This document shows, in pieces, positions 12,601-27,200 of a stretch of DNA of 64,000 nt. The notes under the pieces were generated by a model, which saw only the letters and a program-made list of their open reading frames with translations, was not told the DNA's origin and made no database searches. Source of the DNA: Mantis religiosa (taxonomy: Eukaryota; Arthropoda; Insecta; Mantodea; Mantidae); NCBI GenBank assembly GCA_030765055.1, contig CM060947.1, positions 106,428,389 to 106,492,388 on the forward strand. Reading direction: 5' to 3'. The position numbers and the translations under genes were made by a program. Within the stretch, counting starts at the first letter, position 1. The number at the start of each line of letters is the position of its first letter.

Positions 12601-15013
12601 GTGGTCTTATCACTATTTTTGTATCTTAAGTGCCTAAAATGTTCTTTCTTTCTAGTGCCTATGTTTCTTTTTGTTCTTCCTATGTAAATTTTTTCACAGT
12701 CTTTACACTTAATCTTGTAAATGCCTGACTTTTCTTCTGGTTTTATCTTATCAGTATTATTACTGTTAAGTGGGTTTTTAATGTTGTAATTGTTTTTTGG
12801 TGCCAATGTTATATTGTATTTCTTGAATATTTTTTGGAACCTTTTTGTGGCCCAGGGGAGGTAACTAAATTTAGCAAATCTAATTTCTTGTTTTATTAGT
12901 GAAAGAGCTGTGATCTGTTTTAATCTTTTTTGAAGTTTGAATGATTTTAGTTTTTTATCTACAAGGCTTTTTCCATATCCACTTTTAATTGCAGTTTTTA
13001 AGATTTGATGGTATTCTTTTTGATATTCTTGCTGGCTGAGGGGTAGATTTACTAATCTGTGTGTGAGACTGTTGATGGTGGCATGTTTGTGTGGAATTGG
13101 GTTGATACTATTTGCTTTGATGTAATTATCCTTGTGTGTTGCTTTTCGATGAATACCAAATTCCAGTTTTTTTATTGTTTTTTGTGATTTTAAGGTTCAA
13201 AAAAGGTAGAGTACAGTCCTCTTCAGTTTCTACTGTGAATTGTATGCTGGGTTCTTGGAGGTTGAGTAGTTTCAAAGCATCATCTATTTGTTTGTAGTAC
13301 ACTATTGCAAAGATGTCGTCTACATATCTGTACCATGTTTTAAAAATATGAGGCAAGACTTTAGTTATATGTGTTTCGAAAAAGCTCATGTATAAATTGG
13401 CCAAAAATGGTGATAGCGGGCTTCCCATAGCCTGTCCTGAAATTTGTTTGTAATACTTTCCATCGAAAACAAAATAATTTTAGTGTAACCATATTTCAAG
13501 GCCTGAAAACGTGTGTATCATACTCCAACAACATTGAATTGTCTTTATCTGCAAAACTCCTCTTTGGTTATCATTCATTATTTCCAGCAAATTTTAATTT
13601 TTCCCCAATTATTGTATGTTATTCATAAACTCAAGTGATTGAATGAACTCCTTTAATATCTGTCAAATTAACAGCCAATTTTATATTTTTCTACTTCCAC
13701 TGTTGTATTCCATCCAAAAAGTCATACCGAGATTTCATCAAATATACACATTTTGAGATCTGCTTAACCCAAATACATTTTAGGAAATTGTATGTATGTT
13801 TGCGTGTGTACACTGTGACACAGAGTGAGGAATAATATATAAATCCTGAATTATCGTGAATAATTGGTGAAATCTCTTTCTAAATAAAAGTTTTATAATT
13901 TCACAAGAGAAGCCAAATATATCAGCAAAAAATATAGAGTGAATTAAAACATAAAATTTATATTAAATAATTTTCTTCATAGCATTATCTGTTTTTAAAT
14001 ATTCCAGAATTTCATTTTCTCAGATGTAACTGCACCATCTGACACAAAAGACTTAAAAGTTATTACCTTTATAATAATTTGTCTCTTGTGACTACTGGAG
14101 ATAATTTAGTCCCCCATGACTTTGCTTATGAAGTATTTTCTCTTTGCTTCTCAGGAATACTTCAATGGTAATTCCACAGGTTGTATAATTTTTTATTGTA
14201 TTGTATTTATTTCATCCTTTGGAACATAATACATATGTTATAGGACACGTCAGTTTAAGATACAAAGATAAATATAAAAAGTTACATAAGACTAAAAACT
14301 GTAACAGATACAGGATCCAACAAAAGTCTAAAGTAGAAAAAGCAACTGAATATAAACTATATAAAGACCATAGAGAAATGCTATATAAAAGTAATTGTTC
14401 ATAAATGTGGAGTTTACTCTACTTCATAATTTAATTCAGTTCAATTTATTTTGTCCTTTTGATTGATATCAGACACGTCATAGTATAAAAATTACATTAA
14501 TGGCCACTGTCATTATTTCCAATCACTTAAAACTAATTAACATTTAAAAACTCATTTACAGAATAAAATGAATGTTGCAGTAAAAAGAGTTTTACTCCCT
14601 TTTTAAAATGTATAAGGCTCTTCATTTGTTTAATATTTTCTGGTAGTCTGTTGTATAATCTTATACCTTTTTGATAGCACTAGACCTGAAGATTTCTGTT
14701 CTACAACTTTGAATGTGAAAGTCATCTTTCTGACGTGTATTGTATTGTATTTGTGAATTAAGTACTTATTGCTTAATTTTATATCATCCCTATACAAATA
14801 TGTCATGAAAAATGTAACATGTATAAAGAATCTGTTTTTATATGTTTGCTGTATGGTGCATATGCAAATTTGTAATAGGTGGGGAAAGTTGTGTTATTGT
14901 ACCATATCAGAATTTTTCATAAGAAACTATTATTGCATTGTGTTCTACATCACTATTTATTCTCTACCATGTGCAGTTGGCAGTAGCTCAGAGAGAGAGA
15001 GAGTATGTGTGTG

Positions 15014-15083
<70 letters not shown>

Positions 15084-18000
15084 GGTGTAATTAGGTAACT
15101 AACGTTATCAACTTTGATTGTGTAAAGTGGAACATTACAAAATCAAAATAACTATCATAATGGCCTATTTTACTGTACTCAGTATGTAAAAATTAAATTA
15201 ATTTCATGTAAATGCATAACTGAAACTTCAAAGCAAACAAAGTTAATATTTATTTGTTGTATACATTTACTATAACATTCTCGCCATGTGTCAAATGAAT
15301 TCCTCCTGATGTTTATATATTTTATGTTTATTTTATGTTTATATGTTCACCTAGTTACTGCAGTTCCATACCTGCACTATTGACCTAGTTCCATACATGG
15401 CCCTCTATGTCCAATCATCAACTAGAAAATCAATTTATATAGCCATTTTACAAATTTTAAGTATAAAAATATATATTTTTTTATCTAAGTATATGGTTAG
15501 GCAAGTGAGTCAACTTTGTATATACTTTTCTCCACAATGGCACTCCACTTTCTGAAATACTTCTTTTTATTCTATAATTATATGGTGTTGTTGTTTTCAA
15601 ATGCTAGGCTTTAGCAATGAAGCCATTAGCTCTCTTGCTCTCCAATATTTCTGTGTTGTTTTAAGTAGCATAAATGTAACCGCTTTTTAAGTGGACACCA
15701 ATTTTTTGCTTGTAATGGTGGTTACATCATCCACTCACTTTAACCCTCAGTGTGTCTGGAGGGCCACACCTGTCTTTGGTTAATGGGTCCATCGGACCTG
15801 GCCAGGAGGAGTTTTAAAGTCCATCATATTTTCTCACAAGCACTAATTGTGGAACATTTGTACACCATGACAGGCCAGCGTAAGAGGTGAAATAGCATTT
15901 CCTCTATTTCTGATGTGGTTATACTGTTAACGCTTGGTCCCCAGAGCCTCATTGGTAAAAGCAGGTTTCACCACAGGCAGGTTGAGGTTGGGATTTGGAT
16001 AGGAGAGGTTATGGAGTGCACATCACTATCCCTTGCATCCCTTCATCAACAAATATATAATGTGACAACTCACGTTCTGCCAGGCCAGCAGGAAGTATAC
16101 TGTTTGCTCTCTCTCGAATTTAACACCTTGGCTTATTCGAAGTAATTCTTTTTTTTCTCTCACATGTCAAACGTTTACATTTCAGTTCTGAGTAATTACA
16201 ACTATACATACAAGCATACATGCCAACCAATAATGATCATCATTACAGTGGTTATGCTGTGATGAATGAATGAATTCCTATATTTCCTTAAGTGTAACAT
16301 AGGGCCTACTGAACCACACAACCTCAAGGGCCATAGGCAACAGGTTGAGAATCAGAGGTTTCCTGATCAGAGAGATTCTGGGATGGTTATGTTGTGATGC
16401 ATGTTGTAAAATATTGGTACTCTATTTAACTTTATTTGTATGAGGAAAACTATTTGAACTAAAAATAGGGGGGGGGGGGGGGGTTACGATTATGTCACAC
16501 ATTTTTCCCTAATAAATAAGTAAAATATGAAGCTATTAACAGTGATGCAAACAAATATATACAAATATAATAATTCGTAACATAAAACTTCACTTATCTT
16601 ATAAGAATTGATTAGGATTTCATAAAAAAGTTTTTCACATTTTCAGCTAAAGCCTCAAACAGCCTTGAATAAGAGTATAAGGTTAAGATATTTAGGTATT
16701 TTAAAGCTTAAATTTAAGGGTGAGTTGATTAATGACACTAAACAACACTTATTTTTAAATTTCCCAGAACATGTTTCAGAGGCTACTTTCCTCCCAATAC
16801 TGTTATCCCATATGTTAAATGCAGTTAGATTAAACCACAGTATACTACTGTTAGTGTCTTAGCTTACACCAGATTCTTTAGTTTTTTTCATTCCAAATAA
16901 TCCTGAGCTCAACTTATCTAAGTATATAATGTTATACAATATATGTATCATAACATCCAACTACAATGCTCAACTGGTTATCAGATTCGACCTATGGTCT
17001 GGTCTGACAATATTCCAATCTTGTATTATAATTTGATACGTTAAGATACTAGTATCGTAAATAACTGTTACACAAGTCTTTCTCTTCTCAATGTTTTCTG
17101 GAATGGTTGAATGAAGTATGTTCATGTATCAAAGTATAAACTTGAAAGAAGCGTAGGGACAGTGAAGCACAAACTAGTACAAAATTGAATCGAGAATATA
17201 TTGACACATTGCTTCACTCACACTGTTTATTCACAGGACATGTTTCAAGAGCTCTTGCTCCTATCCTCAGCTGATACTCAACTAGTGCAAGTTGTAGTGG
17301 TTTCTTCTTTCTCCGTATTGTCAATAGATGGCGTATCTATTGACAATACGGAGAAAGAAGAAACCACTACAACTTGCACTAGTTGAGTATCAGCTGAGGA
17401 TAGGAGCAAGAGCTCTTGAAACATGTCCTGTGAATAAACAGTGTGAGTGAAGCAATGTGTCAATATATTCTCGATTCAATTTTGTACTATGTTCATGTAT
17501 GTCTCTTATACAAATCATACAATTTCATAACTATAAACATAATATAAATATTGACTAATAATTGGGAGTTGTTGATCAGTAAGGCTAATCTAATATGTTA
17601 CTTGGAGAACATAATGTATTAGCATTCTTTAAATTGGAAAATAAAGGAACCTTGAATTATTTGGATGTCCTAAGGGTAAAAAGAAACAAGTCATATTCAT
17701 ACACACTACAGCACATTAAATCAAAATTAATGGTAGAATGCAGAAATAAACATATATGTTACAATTTTAGTTAATTGATGGAAATTAATCATTTCTTCAT
17801 ACTAGCCATATATAGGCTAAGGTTTTTGATAGAGTCAACATGAAAAATTCAATACCACGGCCAGGATTTGAATCACGGATCTCCTGGTTTCCATCTAGTT
17901 GCTCTTACCCATTGAGCTACCATGGCCAACTTGCCATCATGACATTAAATTCTCCATTTGACTCGTATATTTCCCCGGTAAATCACTAGGGGCTTTCGCA

Positions 18001-21000
18001 TTCGAGATAAACCATTTGTGGTGGCTTACTATCATAAGTACTCTAGTCCATCATAAGTACTTGAGTCCCAGACTTCATCATTTAACTCTTATTATTTTAG
18101 TTAATAGATGAAAATTAATCATTTCTTCATACTAGCCATATATAGGCTAAGGATTTTGATAGATAGAGTCAAGATAAAAAATTCAATGCCATTCATGTTG
18201 ACTCTAGTTATCAAAAACCTTAGCCTATATATGGCTAGTATGAAGAAGTGATTAATTTCCATCAATTGACTAAAACAATAAGAGTTAAATGATGAAGCCT
18301 GGGATTCAAGTGCTTATGATAGTAAGTTGCCACAAACGGTTTATCTCGAATGCAAGAGCCCCTAGTGGTTTACCGGGGAAATATACGAGTGAAATGGAGA
18401 ATTTAATGTAATGACAGCAAGTTGGCCATGGTATCTCAATGGGTAAAAGTGACTGGATGGAAACCAGGAGATCCGTGGTTCAAATCCCGGCTGTGGCATT
18501 GAATTCTTCATGTTGACTCAATCTATATATGTTACAAGTTTGAAATTTTCTCAATTGCTTCTATAGCAAATTTTTAAAATGGGATTTTTATCTTTAATAC
18601 AAATTAACTTTTGAATTTAATTATTCCCTTGTGTCCAAGAACTGTCTTATTCCATTTTGTATTAGGCTGTTCAGTTTAGCACTTCTTAGTACATAAATGA
18701 ATGGCGGTAAAATGATTGTTGTATAGGAGGACTGAGGAGCAAAAGATAGGAAGGGTTGGCAAATGTTTCTTCTCAGAGGATTTTATACAGATACATAATA
18801 TTTACATGTACAAAATCACTGTTTAAAAATCTCCTCTATTTAATTTCCTTCTTTGTCACCCCGGCAATAATGCCTTTGAAGGTAATTCCTTGCATTTGAA
18901 AAATTTCTTTATCACTCATGAGTTATCACTATTTCACTCATGTGTAATGATACTCTTACAACAAATGTTACTTCATGCCTAAACTGGTATACCATATTTT
19001 CCAATTTGCTCTACTACAGTAGCCATGTTTCCTCTTGATTCGAAGATGCCGAACTTCTGCTCTCTAAATCAAGGTTTGCACATAGAGTACACATCTTATT
19101 CAGTACTCCTGTTTTTAGAACAACTCAGAAATTTGCCTACAGTTGGCACTACTCTTCAAAGACTGAATGGTCATTTGTCCTGACCTATGTTCAACTCAGT
19201 TATGAGAGTGCTTAAGAATATCATCCTCTGTACATTTTAACTTTTGCCATATGTGAGCCACATTTTTTGTCTACAGCAGTTCTGTTGACAAGCCTGACTC
19301 AAAAGTAGCTCCTTTATTTCCTGTGCGCTACTGCATTTTGTCTTAACTAACATTTCTTGAAAAAATAATTACTCAAAAGTTTGTGTAGCAGCCAACAAAT
19401 AAATTACTAAATATGACATAAAAATTAATCCTTATTAACTGAAGGTTGTATGGAAGATATTACTGTACAAATTGCATAAATTCAAATTATAAATATCAAT
19501 TAATCCAAAAGGGTAGTGCTGCTTTGATGAAAAAATGTTAATACTGTATAGCTACTTTCATCTATCAAGAATTATAAAATACTAATGATAGCATAATACT
19601 ATCCCACCTAAAACTGCATGATAGATTTACTAAAAGATGAATGCACTAAAATTATAAGTAGCAACAGTGGTTCAGAGAGTAGTTAAGAAAATTGTTAAAG
19701 AATCTCAACAAATTTCAACCTCAGTTTATTCAGAATCATGGTAAATTGGCAGAGCAAGTTTATTCCAAATTGCTCAGTTAATTATCATCAAAAGTGTGAA
19801 TGGTCTCTTACCTGACCACCTGTAATTAGAGTCACAACTATTGGTGTCCATATACCAGCAGAGTTAACAAGGGTGTGAATCAAACCCGATATGGACCCAG
19901 CATAATTTGGTGCAAGATCTAAATGATTCAAGTAACTTCCACCATAAATTCCACCATTACATCCCATAGTTATAATGAGTAAAGTAATTATAATTGTCGT
20001 ATTACAGTTGGCAAGTGTAATACCCAGCAGACAGATACCAGATCCAATGCAAGCTGGAAGTATAAGAATAAACAGACATAAGTCTTAAGAAGTATGAAAT
20101 AAATGCAAATACCAATCTCATTTTCAATGAAATCAGTTTTTTTATCAATACACGCCCAACTGCAAAAGGTGTCATAGTTTATGTTTAAATACATTTATTT
20201 ACTTATATATGTACTAAAGAGTCAACATTTCCATTTAACTCTTTAAGTCTATATACATAATAAAACTGTAATCAAACTGTTTTTCCTGGTGTCTTTGAAT
20301 AAATAGCTCTTTCTGGACTAAGACCTACCAATAAATAATAATAGTTATGAACCTCTGTTATGCCTATTACTTTTTGAGCAAGAAAAGTATTATGCGTGAT
20401 TGGATAAATTTATTAACAGTGACGTCAAAATTAATCAATAAAACCTTTCAGACCTCCTTAATGCCTGCATAGTGGAATATGTTGTCATTGTTTTTAGTTA
20501 GTTAGTTTTTATTCATCCTTTTGATCATATTACATGATACATCATATTACAATCATTTACCGAATCAAATAAAACAGATAACAGAAGAAAAATTTAAACT
20601 TAAAGCAATTAAAAAGTACCTTGTAGAAAACCCAGTCTACTCTATAGATGAGTATAAAAGGTTAAATTAAAGCTTAAATAGTAAAGGTACCCTCTGCATA
20701 TTTTATTATATTTTATTATTTTAATACTGTTATGTACAGATTGTATTTGTTAAACCTGTTGACGTATCCTATGTATTTGGATCATATGGATGAAAAAAAG
20801 GTTACCCTGAAGGCCGTAATTGCCATATGGGAGTGTCTAAGCTATGTAAAACTGATTACTATGACAAGCACGACTTAGATATTTAGGGCAGATCAAAACC
20901 AGTTTCCAGTAATGGACATGCTGATGATGATGTTTAGTTAGATAGATTTTATTCACTGTTAATGTAACAAAGTATACATGCACCTTTGTCTGTGAGTATT

Positions 21001-21207
21001 GTGTTTATGTATTCTCTGTATGAAATATAGGGGATGAATAAATTGAAAAAAAAAAAAAAAAAATTGAAATATAGGACACGTCAAGTACTTATAACTAAAA
21101 ATTATACAATATACGTATATACAACACAAGTTTGGAATGAAAATTAAACTGCATGTACAATATAATGATAATGATGATGATAATGATGATAGTAATAATA
21201 ATAATTA

Positions 21208-21278
<71 letters not shown>

Positions 21279-24200
21279 AATAATAATAATAATAGTTCAC
21301 TTGTAGTTAACATATTCAAACAATTCACCTATACTATAAAACATTAACATCATTAACATTAACAAAATCAATTGTCAAAGTAATCATAATATTCTTTTAT
21401 GCTATAAAAACAATGGAGTGAAAGAAGTTTTTTGAGACAAATTCTAAATCGATGCAGTGCAGGTATTTGCTTCAGATAATTGGGTAATTTATTATAAAGC
21501 TGGAGGCCAGTATATACAAAACTTTTTTCAAAAGAACTAGTGCTATGTGTGATTACATGAAGGTTATCTTTTCTTCTGGTATCATGAGAATGTATCTGTG
21601 AGTTTGTTGTGTACATACTGAGATTATTTTTTATGTAGCATAATGTTTCATATATGTAAATACAGGGGAGGGGCAATATATTTAATGGCCTACAACTGGT
21701 TCTTTTATTAACATGTAGTATTATCCTAATTGCCCGTTTTTGCATTTTAAAAATAGATTTTGCTCCTATTGAATTACCCCAAAATAATATTCCAAAGCCA
21801 AGAACAGATTGAAAATATGCATGATATAAAGATATGACCGATTTCAAGTCCATGATTTTTGAAATGACTGTGATGGCATAAGTTATTTTACTCAGTTTTA
21901 CTCACTTTAAATTATTATCCACCCATACCCCTAGAAATTTTGTACTATCTGTGTATGAGATATATTTGCCCTGGAACTCTATAAAGGGATGACTGGTAAG
22001 TGTATTTTGTTTATGATGAAAAGCTATTGCTGTTGTTTTTTCTGTATTTATTAATAATCTATTAATGTTGAACCAGTTTAGCGTTTCAGACATTGTCTGT
22101 TCTATCTTAAATTTTAAGGATCTCAAGTTGTAACCAGAAATATATAAGTTTGTATCATCAGCAAATAATGTTGGATAACTATTTTTTAAGGAACACTCTA
22201 GATCATTTATATATATCAGAAATAAAACAGGTCCAAGAATTGAACCTTGGGGGACACCATATTTTATTACTGCCATAGATGATAAATATGTTGTAATTTC
22301 ATTTGTATTTACATGTGTATAAGTGATTTCTACCATCTGTTGTCGGGATGTTAAATATTCTTTAAACCACTTGTTCACTGTTCCACGTATACCAATAACA
22401 GCTAGTTTTTCCAATAAAATGTTGTGGTCTACTAAGTCGAATGCCTTTGACAAATCTAAAAATATACCAATATTTTCTTCTTTTTTATCCATAGATTCAT
22501 ATATACGTTTAACAAAATCTGCTATTGCTGTGTTTATTGACTTGTCTTTACGAAATCCATGTTGTTTGTTTGTTATTATACTGTGTTTATCGAGGAATGA
22601 TGTAAGTCTGACGTACATTACTTTTTCTATTAATTTTGAAAAAATGGATAGTAGTGATACAGGTCTATAGTTACCTACATCAAATTCTTCCCCCTTCTTA
22701 AAGAGAGGTTTCACCTTAGCCACCTTCAATTTTTCTGGAAATTCACCCATTGATAGTGAGAGGTTTATTATGTAACATAGGGGTTTTATTAAATTTTGGT
22801 AGCAGTTCTTTATAACACTGTCAGGAATTTCATCAATACCACAAGATGATTTACATTTCAAACCCTTGATTATGCTTTCCAGCTCCATTTCTGTGACTGG
22901 GGTTAAATACTTACTATTGCATTGTTTTGGATATCTATTTGGCTGTGGGAAATCTTTCTTCAGGCTATCATTCAAACTATTTTGAACTATATTTGTGTAA
23001 TAGTTATTAAAAAGATTGGCTACTTGTTTTGGGTCACTTATTTTAATTCCCTTGTGTCTAAGGTGTATATTCTCGGGGATATTCTTATCTTGTTTAATTT
23101 CTCGTTTAATTAAGGTCCACATGGCTTTTGATTTATTTTGTGATTCATGTATAAACCTTGCATTATGCAGTTTTTTTGCTTCAACCAATACTTTGGTATA
23201 TATATGTTTGTATTTTTTATAGTAGGTTTTGAATTGTTCCGACACATTTCCAGCTTTTATGATTCTACTAAGAAATTTCATTCTGTGACTTGAATTTATA
23301 ATACCAGGTGTTATCCATCTGTTTTTTGGTTGCCGAATTGGCACTCTTGTTTTTGGTAATGCTGTTTGAAAGCAATAATTGAAAGTATTAAAAAACTCAT
23401 TATATGCATCATCTACTGAGTGGTATTGGTATACTAGATCCCATGACTGTTTTTGTAGTAAGTAATTTAAATAATCTAAGTTATTTTCTTTGATCATCCT
23501 TATGTATTTATAGCCGAGCTTTTTGTTTGGTAACCTACATCTGATTTTGCTTTTAATACTTATAATCTGTGCTAAGTGGTCTGAAAATCCTGTTTCAATT
23601 ACCTGCAAGCTATATTCCCATAGGTTTTTGTTTATAATAATTTGGTCTAGTGCTGTTTGACAATGTGGTGTTACTCTAGTGGGCACAAATACTACTGGCT
23701 CCATTCCAGTATGATATATGTGTCTTTCCTTGTACTTCTGAGCCTAGTATAACAAATGTAATATTCTTTATATCGAAATTTTACTGTGTTGGAACACTAC
23801 AGTGAAGCGAAACATATTAAATTATAAATGAGTCATATTTTTACATAGCTTCACTTATGTACCTATATTGAGGACATGTTTTGCAAACAATATTTAATAA
23901 ATATAACATTGTTAAAGCTTTCCTTTAGCTTATCAGCCTTTCTTCAGAGGGTAAAAGTTTTACATTTAAAGTTGCTATTTATATATTTAATTTTCTTGTG
24001 GTGTGATGTTTATAATTGTATTTTTTATTTGTTTTTGGAACTGTCTAGAATGATACCCTGATTGCATATTCTTTCCAGCTGTTGCCTGTGATTTGCTATT
24101 CTCATTCAAAAAAATGATGATTGGGGTACTTTCCTCTGAGTAGTGTTCCTTTTTCTCCATCCTTTAGAAGTGAAAATAAAAATGGAAGAGCCTTACCATG

Positions 24201-27200
24201 ACACTTCTGGACCAGAAATTTGGTTCACTAATACCTTCCAATCTGCCAAAATCAAAACCATTTTTGAAAGCTCTATTTCTTCCTCTGATCTCTAGTTTCA
24301 TTTGGTTTCACCTTCAATTTCCTATCTTTTAGATATGCAATTACTTGTTGTATCCTTATTTCTTCATGGAGTCACCCTACATACTGCCATGCTATCCTTG
24401 TGGCTCCTTTTATCTGTTTTCATTTGTTCTTGTTTTCACTGTTTCAGCCATTTTTCTTTCTCTCCTTTTCAGTATATTTGTCCATTGTGGTTTCTATTCT
24501 GGTTGATCTAATAGATTTTCATGTATTTTGTTTCCTGTTTGTGCTACATCATATGTTGCTCTTGCTTGTGTGATGTCTCGTACTTTGACTTGATTGGTTG
24601 TGTTGGATGATTTTGATTCTATTACTAGTGTCCTTTGGTGTTACTTGATTTCCTCTTGTACAGTAGTTTTTTTTTCTCCTTCATTGTTTTGGTGAATAAA
24701 TTCATTATTATAAATATCTTGGCTATTCGGGTTTTTGCTGCATGTTTTATGTAACATATGCGGCAGAAACTGAATAGCCAAGATATTTACAAACCTAGCC
24801 GCAGAAGCTTGAGCGAAAACATTCATCTTTGCCTGTATTTATTGGTTTGACTCTGCTGTTATTTGAATTTTTATTTATTTGATGAAGTTATTGTCACTAG
24901 GTGCCAGAATATGCTACCTCTCTGCTGAAGCTTCCTTGCCTGGGTGCTAGATGCTGTTAGTTGTCTCTCTAAGGATCTTGGACCCTCTATTGGTATTGCT
25001 GTGGTATTGTTCACATTTCAAGTGTTTACTCTAAACTTAACAAGACTGTGTTTTTGTTACGTCATCTAGTTAATATTTTACCTCCTCAAGCAATTCATAA
25101 TGTATATTTTTCTTTAATCCATTCACATCTGGAATATGGGGCTATGTTATGGGGTTCTGCTGGTAAGGCTCTTTTTGCACACCTATTTTCAGTCCAAAAG
25201 AGGGCTATTAGAGTTTTAGCTAAGCTGCCACAATCTGAGTCATGTATACCATACTTTAAGAAATTCAAAATCTTACCCCTCTTTTGCATATACGTAAATT
25301 ATATTATTTTGTATGTAAAAAAGCACTCAACAATATCCCCTTGCCTAAATAAAGATATGCACAAACACCACATTCGCAGACAAAATGACTTTTTTCTTTA
25401 ATCATATAGGGGCCAGTTTGGAAATAAAAATATTATTTATGCTGGATCAAAATACTTCAACATATTACCAAACAGACTGAAGTCAGTGATAGACAGAAAT
25501 ACTTCTAAAAAAGAGCTCAAAATGTATTTGTTAACCCATTGTTTTTATAATGAAGATGAGTTTCTTATCCATAATGGAAATTAATCACATTTTAAGCATA
25601 GTTGGGTTTTTCACATAATAATATGCACAGATTTACATTATCAATATTTAGGTTAATTATATAAACATGCATTTTTTTATCACATGACTGATGTCTTAAG
25701 AACAATTGTCTATATGTGTATAGTGTTATTTTATATTGTAATTATTTTGTATTATAAACTGACATGGTCTATGTAACACTGTTTTTGTGTATACTATAGG
25801 GCTCAAATAAATTTAAAAAAATATGGAACCTAGCTTTAATGCATAGTTTTAGTTGAGCTAACATAATATAATTTTAACGTTTAACAGTTCTCAGACCAAT
25901 AGCAAAATGGCATGCTTACCTATGGCATTAAAGATGAGGTAGGCCATTCTCTTGGAAACATAACCCTTTAGTTGTATCCATTGAGATATAAGTCCACAAA
26001 CTGAACAACTGATCCAGTCAAACAAATAGGGTAGTGAAGAGATAATGCCACTCTGTTGAGGAAAAAATTTATTTATTATTAACATTTGTACTTAATACCA
26101 CTAATTTCTTGTAGACTGTTTAATGTTTGTTTTAAATACCATTTTAATTATTCATATTAAATATATATATAAAGGTAATTTATTTTACATTAAAGTTGCT
26201 CCAATTTCCACATCTATTCGCCCATTACAATAATAGGTTATAGTCATGTAATGAAGAGGAAAAATTACGCACTTCAACACACCTGGATCTATTGACGCTA
26301 CCACCCCCTAAAGGAGGAAGGGACAGAGTGAAGAAATCACAGAAGCCTATAAGCCACAGAAATGTGTAGAGGTTTCCCTAAAGATCAAGCTTGAAAACCT
26401 GTCCCACTACTGGAGTAACCTAAAAAGGGAGATGAATAATCCATCAACCAAGAAGCCTGACGAATGTCGGGTAACTCTAAGCTCTATGGACCCCGGGCTC
26501 ATTTGAGCATCATTTCACCCATTCCATTCATTGTCCGATATGACTTAATGTTGGAGGACGTAACTTAAAAAAAAAAAAAAAAAAAAAAACACCCAAGAAG
26601 CCCTCTAGTGTCCACAGAGAATATTCTTTCTTGAGTAAGCATCTGCATCAATGTCTATTACTGTTAAACATCATGAAACCTAGGAGCTCACCTGAAAAGT
26701 GAACAGGTAACAGAAGAAAGATAAATGATGGAAAGCAAATTGCCGGCCCTTGTAGCGATGATCACTAGAGCATATGTCTCTAGTGTTCTGCCTCCTAGAG
26801 GGTCGCGGGTTTGAGTCCCGCCTTGGGCATGGGTGTTTATGTGTATATGAATATGTGTGAAACTAAGGAAAACAGATAAGAAAATAAATGGAAATAATGA
26901 AAAAACGGTTAAATAAAAAAAAAAATAATAGTGGTAGACAGTGGCATGGTGTGGGTGATTCATAAGTGTTGCCAGTTGCTTCAGAGTGGCTGTCGCAAAT
27001 TCTGAGGGTTTCCAGGTTAACATTATGCAAGTCCAAACAAATGCTTGGACAAACTAACTGCTGTGTGGTCACTACTGATGTCACAAAATTCTACAAATCT
27101 TTCTTCAACCCGTCCCTCTGGTGTGATATAATGAAGAACAGCGTATAGTTGAGTTTTATTTGATATATGAGTTTTTTTTTCTATGATTACTGATATAAAA

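Larger units (their letters stand above)
17130..17487. mobile_element. Fold-back Penelope-like element, two inverted pLTRs, 13-bp TSD
   Basis: Flanked by TATGTTCATGTAT at 17117-17129 and 17488-17500. Arms of about 154 bp (17176-17329 and its complement ending 17487) are almost perfectly inverted around a 4-base centre near 17331. Each arm holds the last codons of a PLE ORF (NTEKEETTTTCTS, stop), a hammerhead motif and the terminal sequence. The extra 46 bases at the left (17130-17175, with gtgaagcac) are the unpaired tail. Two identical 61-codon ORFs are only the two arms. Confidence 0.8.

Noticed and set aside
14769..15098. 109-codon ORF ending in VCVCVC
   Set aside because: Composed largely of a GT microsatellite.
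17201..17463. Two identical 61-residue proteins on opposite strands
   Set aside because: They are the two arms of a fold-back PLE.
21095..21347. Poly-Asp and poly-Ser ORFs
   Set aside because: Translations of the GAT microsatellite.
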